Positions 47,581 to 60,110 of a DNA stretch of 64,000 bases are shown here, in pieces (the stretch's first letter is position 1; every line of letters starts with the position of its first letter). The stretch comes from Combretum micranthum (lineage: Eukaryota > Streptophyta > Magnoliopsida > Myrtales > Combretaceae), in contig JAMXBD010000025.1 in assembly GCA_024138025.1 (NCBI GenBank), positions 2,671,501 to 2,735,500 of the forward strand, in the 5' to 3' direction. The notes beneath the pieces were generated by a model, which saw nothing but the letters and a program-made list of their open reading frames with translations, was not told the origin of the DNA and ran no database searches. The position numbers and the translations under genes are program-made.

Positions 47581-49993
47581 AAATATTTGTTAGTAGAATT
47601 TTACAATAAGTTAAGCTCATTTTCAAGCTCAAATTAAGTCCAAATTAGCCCTAAATTAAGCATAACCCATATGTACTAAAAAAGTCAAAGTTAGGATAAA
47701 TATGAGCCCATAATTTAATTAAATAGCCCCTCTTTTGGTAGCTAACAAAATCCATATGAATTTTCACTTTTCTTTTCTTTCTTTTGTTCTTCTTTCTTCA
47801 AACCATAAACCCTAAATCTTAACAAGAACAAGCTCTTAGACTCAACAATTTTCTCCAAGCCGAAGCTTCTTCATGTAAGTTAATGCAAATTGTAAACTCT
47901 TTATTTGTTCTTTCTTGTGATATAGATATAGAATCCATGTTAGAATGAGTTTTAATGGCATATGAGTTTGAATGTTTTTATGTACTAACAAATGTTGGAG
48001 TATGTTTTTTTATTATATAAACTTATTATATGTGTTATGGAAGAAGTGAGAAGTGTTAGTGAGGATTGAAGTTGATTTTGAGTAGTTAAGTTTAAGGTGA
48101 AGACTAGGAGAGGGTTTGATATAAATGAAGTAGTTTGATGTGTTAAAATGATGTTCAAAGTTGCTAGGAATGGTTAATGTGGATAGAAGATAGTGCATGA
48201 AGCTAAATATGTGCTTGAAGAAGGATTAAAAGTGTTTTATGTTATAATTTTTCAAAGTGCAAAACAAGGGAAACAAACACTTTTCGAACATGTCTGTTTT
48301 TGTGTATACGCCGACATCTGGTACTTCAACGTTGCCTGCTTAGAGGCGATGTTGAATGTGATCAGAACCGATTTTTCTAACGCTTCTTAAAACACCACTG
48401 GCTTTTGTGAAGCAATTGGCCAGCGTTTATTTTTCAAATCTTATGCCGGCCACTAGGGCATCAACGCCGCTGGCTTTTATTGGCATTGAATGCGAACATA
48501 ATTGATTTTCTTAATGCTGCCAACGTATGATTCCAACGCTGCGGGCGTTCAGCTCCAATTTGCCAGTGTAAGTTGCCCGCGTATCCTCTGAGTTTTTACA
48601 ATTTTAACCTTCTTCAATTGTTCTTCTTTGCTTCATATATGGTCTTTTAATGAATCCATAAGTTATATAAACATATTTATGTATGAATTAAATGTTAAAG
48701 CTATATGTTAAGTTCATTGAATCTTTTTGTATAGTTAACTTAGAATTATGTGTTGTATATATATTCTACGTTCGATTATTGATTTGTTTTGATATTCTTT
48801 ATTTCAGTTAAAGGTTCTTCAATTAATTCCCTTCTGAGTGAATATAGTAATACATTATTAGGTACAGGTACGCAATAGCTTGCTTGTTGTATTCTAGGAA
48901 TAGGCATTACTAAAATTGATTTAATTCGATTCAGCTTAATACTTTGATGAACTAGATGTCTATTATGCTGTTTAATCTGGTCCGAGGAGTAGCAAACTTG
49001 TCATGATGCAATGACATATTAGTTAAGCGTTTAACCTAAGTCATGATGCAATGACTTTACCATGATGCAATGGTACGCTATGATACAATAGCGATTCGTT
49101 TTTTGTTGAGCGGATAGCTGATGGGGAGAATAGCATCTGAGTAACGTTTACTTAAACTTAGGGAGAAATGACATGGTTTAGTTTAAAGTTTATGGGGACT
49201 TGTGAATTAGATTCATGTTGTGGACTGAGTTTAAGTAGAGTCGGGCAACGGCTTTTGAGTCCTAAATGAAGCTATTTCTTTATGGAATAGATATAGGAGA
49301 TATAAGTATCCGAACTGCTTATACCAACCCCTTGAGCAGCTGCTGTTACTTAGGACCCCTAAATTCCTAGAGCGTGATTTCAGGGTTTGAATACCCTACT
49401 ATTGTTTTGTTAAAAGAAAACTTAACAAGATAATGACTTGATCGTTGATGCATTTTATTCGAATTAAGTTTGATTGAAAATTCATTTTTGTATTTGTTAT
49501 TGCGTACTGGGCCTTTAGCTCACTTTTACTGCTTTGCAAGTATTGAAGATGAATTGTATGATGATCTGAGTTACAGGTGAGATTTTGAGAGGTTTATGGA
49601 CGAGTGGAACGAATAGGACTTGAATGCCCTTGGTTTTTAGGAAAAGTTTTTGCTTAAAGCATATTTCTCTGTATATGAGACTTGTTAAATAAGCCTAAGT
49701 TGTAAAAGACTTTAAGATCTCTTTAGGTTATCTTTTGTACTAAGAACAACTTGTAATTTTATAATGTCTTATATCGACACTAATCTTTGTACATATAATG
49801 TATACATGTGTGGATTGCTTTTATTAGCAATCTTCTTTTGTTAAAAGTTGTTTATAAAGTGTTGGTAAATTTAATCAAATAATTCTCATAAACTATTAGT
49901 TTTAGGACAACCTTACATATAATGTGAAAATGTTATATGTAATTGAGGACTCAGTACACTAAATCTTGGGATTGAGTAGGTCGAGTCTTTACA
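47581..49993 (+). repeat. LTR-like block, plus orientation (left end unclear)
   Basis: The right end GGTCGAGTCTTTACA at 49993 and the upstream GTACTGGGCCTTTAGCTCAC at 49504-49523 are typical of U5 of long gypsy-type LTRs in plus orientation. 47740-47880 has a pyrimidine-rich leader with AAACCCTAAATC and 48280-48600 has degenerate repeats with CCAACGCTG-like words. 48985-49085 contains three copies of CATGATGCAATG. No polyprotein motif is present. Confidence 0.45.
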
Positions 49994-50261
49994 ATTTTGA
50001 AAAGAGCGTAGTTGAACCATTATCCTAAGTCTTAGTAAAAGTTCCTTCCTAGTGTTAAAAATCATTTTTCAAGAGAGTTTAGTTCTATTTTTTATAAAAG
50101 AAAATAACTCTTTTTATTTCCTTGAAATTTTTATTAAGACAACAACATTATGATCATGCATGAATATAAATTTGTAGTTATGTTGTAAAATAAAAATAAC
50201 TCATATAGACAATAAAAGATATAGAGAATCAAATGAGTATATATATGTAAGAACAAAAATG

Positions 50262-50650
50262 TGGAAGTCTTAGCTTGTATGAAGGTTTCTCGGAACTTAG
50301 AAATGGACAAGTTCCATAAAAAGAAAAGAAAAGCATAAGAAAGTTTAAGAAAAAGAAAAAGAAGAAAATTGTGGAAGTCTTGGATTTTTATTCAAGTTTT
50401 TCCAGCACTCAAAATATTCCCAGTCTCATAAATAAAATAAAAGCATGAGAGTCTTAGATTTATATCAAGTCTACCTAAGACTTAGAAATTGATAAATCTC
50501 CTTAGATAGCAATATAATTAAGAGCAAAAGGAAATGAAATGGAAGCCTTAGAATTTTTGGACAAGGCATTCCCAAAAGTTGGATTATGGACAAGTCTTCT
50601 TTTGACTTGATTAAGAACAAGTTTGAAACTTAGATTATGGACAAGTCTCA
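50262..50650. repeat. Diverged tandem array, four to five units of about 80-110 bp
   Basis: Units begin (G)GAAGTCTTAG or a variant at about 50262, 50372, 50448 and 50541, followed at similar spacing by TTCAAGT / TATCAAGT, ACTTAGAAAT and GGACAAGTC. Divergence among units is high, so this is an old array. It lies between two LTR-like blocks; no coding potential was seen. Confidence 0.6.
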
Positions 50651-51035
50651 AAAAATATATTAAGAGAATGAAAATAAATAAAGACATGAAATAAATGTTA
50701 GGTTAGTGAGCCATATGCTCATATAAATATAAATATGTACATAACTATATTTATGCATATAGATAGTTAGATTAGTTGAAAAAGTATGTATATATAATAT
50801 ATATAATACACACACATCAATAAGAATATAACTTCAATATGATCTTAATATAGATGAGATATGAGTTTCATTTTTAGCATTATCATCTCTAACTTTTATG
50901 CATCATGGGAAGATTTTTTGTTCCATAGATAATGCATGAAACAAAACCTAATATCAACTAAGGATGTATGAAGAGTGTGTTTACCTTAAAATGATGAATC
51001 AAATGAGTGTGTTTAAGTAGAAAAAAGAGGGGATG
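50651..51035. other. AT-rich flank of the solo LTR
   Basis: It carries a TATATA-rich patch (50790-50815). On the minus strand 50990-50981 reads TTTTAAGGTAAACACACTC, a donor-like sequence similar in position to one in the neighbouring solo LTR. It may be part of an older LTR that continues at 55528. Confidence 0.35.
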
Positions 51036-53149
51036 GTAAGTTTCGCGACCCTATGTGGGGCCTAGTAGGATTGCCCTAAATCACCATATCACGTGTGCAC
51101 CCGCAACATGAGGATCGCCTTGCAAGTCAGAGTTTACAAGACTCTAATTAATTATCCTCTCATTGTTTTATACATATATAAGTTTATTATGAAAATAATT
51201 TATTGGATATCGAAACTTCCACAGATCACAAGACCGCAGAGAATCAGATATCCTACTAAACGACAAGATAAGGTAAACCTAGGTTTAACACAAAATATAA
51301 ACTAGGTTTAAGTTAAGAAAAAGACTACATTTTCATGTTTATTCTCTCAACTAGATTTAACCTATCAAATTCTCAATCTTCTATCAGTTTCGTACAACTT
51401 GATCTTTGTCACGCTCTGCACTCAAATCCTATCCCATCCATGTATTGAACTTTCCTGCAAAAGCAAACTGTTGGGGAGTCAGCTACAACTAGCTGAGTGA
51501 AGTATACCCTCGCTCCATACCGTTCAAGCAAAAGCAAACAAGTTATTAAACAAGCATATGCAATGTGTACAATCAAATGAACAAATATATATGGCCAACC
51601 GGTAACCATATACATATTCGGATTTGCGCCCTCCGAATCCGGGTTGGGGTACATCCACTCATCAGCACCCAGATTAATATACTTCGGGAATCAAATTTCT
51701 CAAGAAAACTTTTTATATATCAAAATAATATACATATAACAACATCCCATGAAGTAATAAATCCGAAACAATGACCCGCGCGATCCTAGGAGGTGGGCCG
51801 TCTCCCCAGGACGACTTAGTTCCCATTCCCCTAGAACAAGGCCCATGGTACACACTAGGTACATACCACTTCGGTCCTCCATGTTCACCGTCCTCACGGG
51901 ACACAGTGTGGCCCATCCGAGTCAAAGTGTAGTGGTGATGGCCTTCTACATGCAATCGTGAATGCATGATCAATATTATGATTATCACGCCAATAGTCAT
52001 TAAGTCCATTTATTTGGCGATCAGACAATTATCAGACACTCGCAAAGATCAAAATGATTAAACAACATCAATACTTAACGTTCAGAATAATGTATAGTAT
52101 TTTCAACACAGATAACAAACACAGCAACCACAAGTGTAAATTTCCCAACCCCATACTTGAATCATTTAATTTATATTAACAAAATATCATACTCTAAACC
52201 TACAAGCACAAGCAGATATGAAGGTCATCGGAATATACTCACCTGTTTATCCTTGCTTAATGGTCATAGAAGTCTACAAGAAAACTTGAAGACGGATCTG
52301 TCTCCCCTGAGAATTTAGATAACGATACTTATTACTATACTATTATTCATATAAAGAAACCTATTGTGTCTTTGTGTCTTAAACTTGAGTTTTAACATTT
52401 CTTAATCTAACCTTAACACATAATTAGTCATTTTGAAGCTTGTAAAGGCTACGCTTCGTAAGTTAAACTATAAAGTTTGTATAATCTTAGTTTTCTTAAG
52501 AAAAGTATTTTAGTTGTTTTCAAATATCGAGTTTAATCACGAAATCTTAAATTGGGCATATTATATTCGTTTTAACTTAGATTTTAGCATATGAGTAGTC
52601 ATTGAAAAACTTATCGAAATGTAGTTTTTAATTATCAGGTTAAACTAATCATTTTGTATATTTTTCCTTATGTTACTTTAAGGGTCGAAAGGTATCACAA
52701 TGTTGCCTAGCTTTTTTGTTTTGTATTCTTAATTATTATTTCAAGTTCGATTCCTTTTGTAAATGTTTATTTCATAAAGTATTAGTGACTAAACTTAATT
52801 TGAGTTCATTACTCTACTTTTTAGTTAAAGCGTATACATTTATATTTATTTTCATTTTGATTGTCTTGATCTTATTTTAAGTATTTAACTTTAGTTAATT
52901 TGATTATATCGACTAATATTTATGATTTTCATTAATCTATACTTTATATCCTTATAGTCTTATAAGCGTTGAATTTTATACTTAGAGTTACGGAATTCTT
53001 GGTTAAGTTTTACAATTTATATTATCTTGATTTTCTAATTTGTAATTGAATTACTTAAATTTTATTTTAGGAATCTTATTCTTTTATATGTGTTGAAATC
53101 TTCATATGTCTCTATAGGTTTGTTATTGAGTATATGTTGTGTGTACTTT

Positions 53150-53735
53150 AAATTATTTAAACTTGTCATAGAACATCTCTATTCTTTTTAAATGTCAGAA
53201 CTACGCTATAGGTTTACTTTACTTAATTCTAATTGTTTCTTTAGTTAAGTTTTACTTCATAAAACATAACGAATGTTTATATAAGTTAAGAATATTTTTG
53301 TTTTAGTGTCTTCGATATTAAAATCTTAGTTTGAATCTTATTTATGTAAATTATACCTAATATCTAGTTTTAATGGTTACATATCAATCCTAGCGATTTA
53401 TTTTTAAATCATCATTTGTTAACTGATATGCTTTAAGGATCTAAATTATTTAAACTTGTCATAGAACATCTCTATTCTTTTTAAATGTCAGAACTACGCT
53501 ATAGGTTTACTTTACTTAATTCTAATTGTTTCTTTAGTTAAGTTTTACTTCATAAAACATAACGAATGTTTATATAAGTTAAGAATATTTTTGTTTTAGT
53601 GTCTTCGATATTAAAATCTTAGTTTGAATCTTATTTATGTAAATTATACCTAATATCTAGTTTTAATGGTTACATATCAATCCTAGCGATTTATTTTTAA
53701 ATCATCATTTGTTAACTGATATACTTTAAGGATCT
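53150..53735. repeat. 293-bp tandem duplication, nearly identical copies
   Basis: Bases 53150-53442 and 53443-53735 are adjacent copies; by eye they differ at one position near the end (CTGATATGC versus CTGATATAC). Given the general decay of this window, near-identity means a very recent duplication, or an assembly artefact. It lies inside the solo LTR. Confidence 0.92.
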
Positions 53736-54584
53736 AATAATTCAATTCTAAACCACTAGTTATTGTCTTTGAATTATATTTATCGAGATATTACTCGTTT
53801 TGGAAAATTACTATTCATTTCCCAGGAGGTCACCCATCCTAGGTCATGAGCACGCTTAACTTTTAGTGTTTTGAGAATTTTTCAGTATTATACTACATAT
53901 ATCTCTATGGTTAATGTTCTATATTTTTCTTACATTGTTTTCAGGTTGAAACTAAATTCTAAAATCTACGGAATCGGATAGATTTATATTTATCACCTAC
54001 GCGATTAGAGTTTCCAGATCTAATAGGATAAACTAAAGATTTAGTCTATATAGGATTGAAATATTATAACTTTCATGTTTATGAAATAAGAATTTTAATT
54101 TGGGCTTTAGATTAGAAGATTTTGATCAGTTATTGATCCTATCGGGTATATTTCAACTCTAGCAATTTATCTCTAAGTTTTTATTTACTAATAAATAGAC
54201 TCTAAATATTAATTATCTAAAATTATAATCAATTTTCTACCATCTAGCGTTTTTATTTATCAATTTATTATCAATTTGATAAACGAAATGTAATATCAAC
54301 TAGTCTAAATATACATACTAGCATGATATAATTCTATATTATTATCATTATATATGCATGTAAATATGTATATTTATAATAAAAACTAATATTAAAACTC
54401 TTAATATTACGAAAACTTGTACGTACCGAATCATAATAGTAAAATTTTAGAGTGACCGAAACCTAACCTTGTGTGGTCTTGAATTGAAGAGCGTATCGCC
54501 ACGATCACAACACCACTTTCGGAATTGGAATCGGTTGTCGTATATAAAAGATATGAGCTTTTGAAGATTGGAGGAGCTTCTAGA

Positions 54585-54865
54585 TTTCTTTTTTATTATT
54601 ATTATTTTTTTTTCTTTTTTTTTTCTTTCTTTTTCCTTCTCCTGCGGAAGGACTTGATTTCTTTTTCTTTTTTTCTTTCTTTTTTTTTTTCTTCTTCTTT
54701 GCCGAAGAAGATTTCTTCTTCTTCTTTTTTTTTTTTTTTTTTTTAATAAGTCTTCTGGGAAGACTTTTGCCTGACGCGGAGAGAGAGAGAGAGAGAAATA
54801 TGGAGAGAGAGAAAGAGAGATTACGAAAGAGAGAATGGAATGAGAGAAGGAGAAGGGGAGAGAAT
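54585..54865. repeat. Homopyrimidine/homopurine tract and (GA)n
   Basis: 54585-54744 is almost purely T and C on the plus strand (TTATTATTATTA, TTTCTTTCTTTT, TCTTCTTCTTCT and T runs to 20). 54779-54865 is purine-rich (GAGAGAGAGA, GAAAGAGAGA). On the LTR sense strand this forms the leader just after the TATA box at 54870-54865. The lysine-rich frames here are by-products of the composition. Confidence 0.85.
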
Positions 54866-54870
54866 TTATA
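54865..54870 (-). promoter_or_regulatory. TATA box of the solo LTR
   Basis: The minus strand reads TTCTATAAATTC, followed within 30-40 bases by a CT-rich start region, a typical plant core promoter. It is 650 bases from the LTR start, a normal U3 length. Confidence 0.5.
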
Positions 54871-57047
54871 GAATGAATGATGCGTGCGCAGCAAGTCAAA
54901 ATAGGGGTGGTTTGAAAGTTTTAATTTTTGGATTCTAATTAACACGTATAATAAATATTCATTCGATAATATTTTTAGATGAAAATTTATGTACCTATTA
55001 TATTAAATATTTTGAACACTATGGTATATTTAAAATTTTTAATTTAAGACTTTTCTTTTTCAACTTTATTATATATTATCATAAATTATAATTTATCCTT
55101 TAAAGATTTAAATTATTAGTGTTTTGGTATTTTATGACCTGTTAATAATTAAATTGTCTTTAATTTGACTTTATTTATATTCTACTATTATAAATTTATA
55201 ATGTTTATCTTTTGTTTGTATCTTTTGAATTATTTTTGGGATCTAATTTATTATTTTACTTATCTTTATTGGTTTTTAGTTTATATATTAATCATATTAT
55301 TATTGTTATATCTTACGGAAAATTTTTCTTTGATATAGGTATACTTTATGCTTATATTTTTATTTTAATTAAGTCTTTTATTGTCTATATTGATAATTAC
55401 CAATATTTAAATTTACGAAAAGCGGGGATGGTTTTTCGAACATTTCTAAAATTTCTACCAGACATTACTATCTATTTAACAATTACCAAAAATTAAATAG
55501 ACGTATAATTTAGGGCGTTACAGTAAGGTTTTGCATTAGCCAAGGAGATGAAAAGAGAGAAAAGAATGAAAGAAAAGAGAGAAATTTGATGAGAGTTGTA
55601 AAGTGTAAGAAGTGTGAATGAAGGTAGGTATTTATAGAGGGGATTTGGTGAATTAAGTAGGAAAATAATTTGAAAAAGAAAAAAAAAAGTTCCTACAACA
55701 AAGGTACAACAGGCATGAATAGTGACTGGAAGGAAAAAAATCAAGTGAAAAGTGACAAATATGACATATAATGAGTTAATTTGTAAATGTAGTAAATAGG
55801 GTATAGTATGTAAAAAATAGGTGTAAATTATAAGAAAAAAAATGGTACCAAGTAATGGTAGAAATCAAAGTAAATAGTGATAAATAGTAATAGTAAAATA
55901 TTAGATAAGTTATCGATAACGATAAAATATGTGTATATATGAGTTATATCTGACGTTTTTATGACCCGAAAAATTTTATCTGATATTTTTATAAAACGAT
56001 AAATCATAAAATGATTTTTGAAAGATGAATTGATATTATTTTATCATTAATTGTTATCCAGTTTTGTTATCTCGATTTGCGTACTAACGATCGGTTGCAA
56101 AAACTGTTTGGTTGATGAAATTTGATTTAATTAAATTATATTGTTTTGATTTATGTGTTCATGATCAGATACGAAAACTGATCATGTAAAGGTCCGAAAC
56201 GATTGAATTTTTGGACAATCTGATATTTTTAAGGTTTATACTATATATATGATTCATTATTTGAGTTCATAATATTTTTATAATTAATTTATTATTTTAT
56301 GGTTTTAGAAATTGTCCAATCGAGTCTGGATTTCTAAGGTTTACAATTGACTCGGTTTGACTTTAGGATTCTGGTTCCATTTTCGAGTCTAAGGTTCTAC
56401 TTATAAGATTATAGTAAAATTTTGGGAGTTTTCAATCATAGGAAATTATTTCTTATCATTTTATCAATAGATATTATTTCAATGTATTGCCTTGATTTGT
56501 GTGTTGGAGATCAAATGGGTGAATTATTTAGCATAAGGTTTTCAAATCAATTGAGTTATTGGATCATTTTGTTGGTGATATGTTTTTGCTATACTTTACT
56601 TTTACGGTTCCAAGTTTTATTTAATTCATCTGATATCATAGGATTATTGAAGTTTTATCTAATCCCGTTTATGGTTTTTAGGGTTTCGAATTTTTAGTAA
56701 CCCAAGTTTAATTTAATTTATATGATATTATAGGGTTGTAAAATTTATTTGATTTTATTTAAGGTTTATGAGATTTTGATATGATTTGATACGATTTTTG
56801 GATTTTGGTTTTAATGTAAGTTTTAGAGTTCACACTGTGTTTTATTATTTATTTATAAAATTCTAATTAATCTTTTGACATAATCTTAGTCTACATTATT
56901 TAATTAATATCATACTATTTTCTTGATTTGCATTTTTAGTTCTTTATTGTAATTATCTTGATACGATATTTGTCGTACTACATGATTTGTCAAACAAGTA
57001 GTTTGTGTCAATAATTGTAAGCTTTCCTAAGTAATTAGCCCTATGGT

Positions 57048-57205
57048 CATAATTGTTGAATCACATCAATACTTACTGCAATAGTTCACTAATATTACGA
57101 TATTGATTTGCATTAATGTGCTGATTACGTATCTATTATTACCATAATTGTTGAATCACATCAATACTTACTGCAATAGTTCACTAATATTATGATATTG
57201 ATTAT
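57048..57205. repeat. Tandem duplication, 63-bp copies at 95-bp spacing
   Basis: CATAATTGTTGAATCACATC continuing AATACTTACTGCAATAGTTC and ACTAATATTA(C/T)GATATTGATT occurs at 57048 and 57143. Only one difference was seen between the copies. Confidence 0.88.
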
Positions 57206-57316
57206 TTATAATTCATATAACATTGTTACAAGTTGATAAGTTATCATGATTACTGTAATATATTAAAATAATTAATGTGGTTAACTTACCAAAATTGTTT
57301 TAATACGTGGATCAAG

Positions 57317-58229
57317 TAAGGGTTGGCAAAAAAACAAACTGAACCGAATCAATCTATAAGCGAACCAAACCAAACCGAAAATATAGTTTTTTTAAATAAT
57401 TTGGTTTTAAATTTTTTCAATCTGAACCAATCCGTAAATTTATAGTTTGGTTTGGAAAGTAAACCAAACCAATCAGTATAACCAAACCAAATAGTTTTAG
57501 AAAAATATGATAATATTTTACTTGTATGTTATAACTATAATTTTTTTTATGATAATTGATTAAAGCTCATATATTTTCATGTGATTTCATTTGATATTTA
57601 TTACTTGATGAATATAGATTATAATCAGCTGGTTTATTTTTAAATTCATTTTTTTAGGCTCATGATATATATATTTTTTATTGAAGATGAACTATTCTTT
57701 AAATAGTTTTTAACTTTATAAAGTATGAAATTTATTTATTTAGTTATAAATTTTTATTATGTATTAATAGTTTAATATATTTGTCGGCAGATCATTTTAT
57801 TTGTTGATAAATTTTGTTGATAGATGATTTTTTTTATTTTGGCTAAATTTATTAGTAGATGATTAACTTGATGGTTCTATTAAAAATTATAACTTACTAT
57901 GTATTGGTTAATAAATGTATTTATTGGTTGATAACTGATTTTATAAAGAATTATAGATTAAAAGTATAATGAATTCATAAAGTATTTTGTCGTGACTTAT
58001 AATATAAATTTTGTAAGGTGATATAAATATTTAAGTGTCTATACAAATATAAAAAAAAAATAGAACAAAGAAAATCTTAGTTGGAATTTTGATTTAATAT
58101 GTAATCAAAACCGAAGCAAACCGTTATTTAATAGTTTGGAAAATTTCTAATCCGAACCAAATCATTACTTAATAGTTTATTTTATGATGAGAAAAAAAAA
58201 AAAAAACCAAACCGATCCGTGCCACCCTA
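57317..58229. mobile_element. Non-autonomous hAT-type element, 913 bp, with 8-bp target duplication
   Basis: GGATCAAG occurs at 57309-57316 and 58230-58237, an exact 8-bp target duplication as made by hAT transposases. The element starts TAAGGGTTGGCA and ends TGCCACCCTA, imperfect inverted ends. Both subterminal regions are dense in AACCAAACC / AACCGAACC-like words (GCGAACCAAACCAAACCG near the left, AAACCGATCCG and TCCGAACCAAATC near the right), as in a widespread family of plant hAT elements. There is no transposase frame. Confidence 0.82.
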
Positions 58230-59078
58230 GGATCAAGTATGGTGTTATTTATTATATGGTAAAATAATCTGGTTGTTGTTGTTGTTATTATGGCGTATAT
58301 TGTTAACTATAGTACACTTTTGATGATATTAATATCGCTACTACTATAATTGTAAATTGTTGTAATAGTTTGTATCATGTGCTCGAACTAAGCATATGGT
58401 TAAATTGATAAAGGAGAATATTTTATGGATATCAATTTCAGAGCTTTTATATTTTATTATAATTACTTGTGTTATATTTTGAATATTTCCATATGTAATA
58501 AATTATTTGCATGATTTGAGTAACTTCTAAGAATTTTTACTTACTAAAGGAGGTGGTGTTATTCGTTTCCTTAAACGGTTATGACAATTTTTAATTATAA
58601 GTTTATACAAAAATATTTATCTGCGATTGCTTTGGAAATTTACTCATTAGACATTGTTTGATTCTATGCGTTTGATGAATCTAGAGATACATTTATCTTT
58701 ATCTGTTGAAGTTAAGGTTTTGCCTAGTGATTAATTTATGATATTCCTTATTTTGAGAATTTTCAAGATGTATTTATTGTTTTTCAAATTATTTTTTGAA
58801 ATTAATTGATAATTCTTGTAAGTTTACTAGAGCCTTAATGATTATTTTATTAATTCTTTGATTTATCATCACTTATTGATCACAAAAAGGTTTGAAGAAA
58901 TTTTATTGATAACGATTATGATTTCTTAAACTATAATTGAATTGTTTACATTTTAATACTCTTAAATCGCAAAAAATTAGGAATGATTTTTGGTGATTTT
59001 TCCAAAAGCTTTTCAAGATTTTATATCATATTATTGTCAATTATCAAAATTAGGTTATGCAAAAATTAAGGGGTTTAC

Positions 59079-59360
59079 AGGAGCCACCCTTCTTCAACTT
59101 ATACGTATCTCCTAGCGTGATGCACCACCTAGCTTAAGTTTACCCCAATTTTCTCCTCCACTACCTTGGCAAAGCTCGTCTTAGTTGGCTTTTGCACCAC
59201 CTCATCATTAGTATGCACCCCACACTTTTAGATACTATCTGACACCACCTTCCAGTACTTCTACCACAGTATCTTGAATAACCTGGGCTACCAAATCTAC
59301 TTGTGTTTGATAGCATTAGGCTTAGAGACACCAAGCATGTCAGGAATTTCTTTTGTTAGT
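59079..59360 (-). pseudogene. Possible LINE ORF1 scrap
   Basis: The minus strand is less AT-rich than its surroundings and in one frame reads KPTKTSFAKVVEEKIGVNLS, resembling the S-F-A-x-V-V segment near the start of plant L1-type ORF1 proteins. The piece is short and has stops; it could be chance. It directly abuts an LTR-like start at 59079. Confidence 0.2.
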
Positions 59361-60110
59361 TTTTGACATTTGGATTGTTCATTTCTGTATGTTTCCGGGA
59401 CTTCTTTTTTAGTATAATTCATATGACTTGTAAGGACTCAATTTGTATTCTTATTTGTATGGATGGAGTATTTTGTGATTTTCATGTTAGTACGATTCTA
59501 CTTTTTAGATTTTACAATTTTAAACGTAGACTAAATAAATGTCGCAATGTAGAATACTAAATAATTAAAATTAAAATTCAATTATAATTAGCGAAAAAAT
59601 AATCGTACATTATTAATGAATAATTCTAAAGTTTCATAAGTTTAAGATAGAAACTAAATATTAAATGTATTTACAATATTTTTTTATCAAAGATCATTAG
59701 TGTCATGTATTATAATATACCATGTAAATCTTACTGCTTGCATTTCTTCTCTCCCTCCAAATATATCCACTCAAATTCTCTCATATATGCCATCAACCAT
59801 TTTTTTTATAGGATTTAATTATTTAAATTTCATTTCTCAATCATGTTTAGTGATTTAGAAACTAATGATCTTTGACTAATTTTTTAGGGGGTTTGATCAC
59901 TTCACAATTGTGATATTTATGCAAAAGCAACTTAATGGTTGATAAGGGCAATTTACCAGAGTAATTTGGGTTAAATTATGGTTGATTATGCTTTAAATCA
60001 TGTTTAATTTAAGAGAATTGGTAGTTAATTTGAAAAATATTCATTTCAAGTTTAAAAAGATTAAACATCAACATTTGGATCGAATTGAATAAGGATTAAA
60101 GTGGAGAATA
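59361..60110. other. AT-rich DNA with one arm of a direct repeat
   Basis: 59846-59935 is repeated in diverged form at 61804-61895: GT(T)TAGTGATTTAG / GTTTGATGATTTAG, ATCTTTGA(C/T)TA, TTTTTTAGG(G/T)G, GTTTGATC(A/T)C and TTGTGATATTT / TTGTAATATTT. No gene was recognised. Confidence 0.5.

Larger units (their letters stand above)
51041..55522 (-). mobile_element. Solo LTR of a Ty3/gypsy-type element, 4482 bp, with 5-bp target duplication
   Basis: GTAAG at 51036-51040 and GTAAG at 55523-55527 are exact 5-bp direct repeats flanking the block. On the minus strand the LTR starts TGTAACGCCCTAAATT and ends CATAGGGTCGCGAAA. No gag, pol, primer-binding site or second LTR is present, so it is a solo LTR left by LTR-LTR recombination. 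Internal landmarks on the minus strand: TATAAA at 54870-54865 about 650 bases from the start, a pyrimidine-rich leader, ACAAGGTTAGG (donor-like) at about 54470, a long AT-rich stretch, CTTTTGCAGGAAAG (acceptor-like) at about 51460, and the conserved U5. The length is large for a solo LTR. A 293-bp internal tandem duplication adds to it. Confidence 0.8.
55528..59079 (-). repeat. LTR-like DNA flanking the solo LTR on the right
   Basis: At 59079 the minus strand begins TGTAAACCCCTTAATTTTTG, the start expected for a gypsy-type LTR, and at 55636-55631 it has TATAAATACC with a CT-rich leader (55560-55620). The region has no long frame with known motifs. It is interrupted by the hAT element at 57317-58229. 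It may be one older LTR split by the solo LTR, with its remainder left of 51036; this is inference from the shared orientation. Confidence 0.4.

Noticed and set aside
51409..52009. Overlapping 65-98-codon frames in the U5 region of the solo LTR
   Set aside because: They overlap one another in several frames, lie in a conserved non-coding LTR region and contain no known domain.
54447..54945. Lysine- and phenylalanine-rich frames of 70-150 codons
   Set aside because: They are direct translations of the homopyrimidine/homopurine tract and lack any domain; composition explains them.
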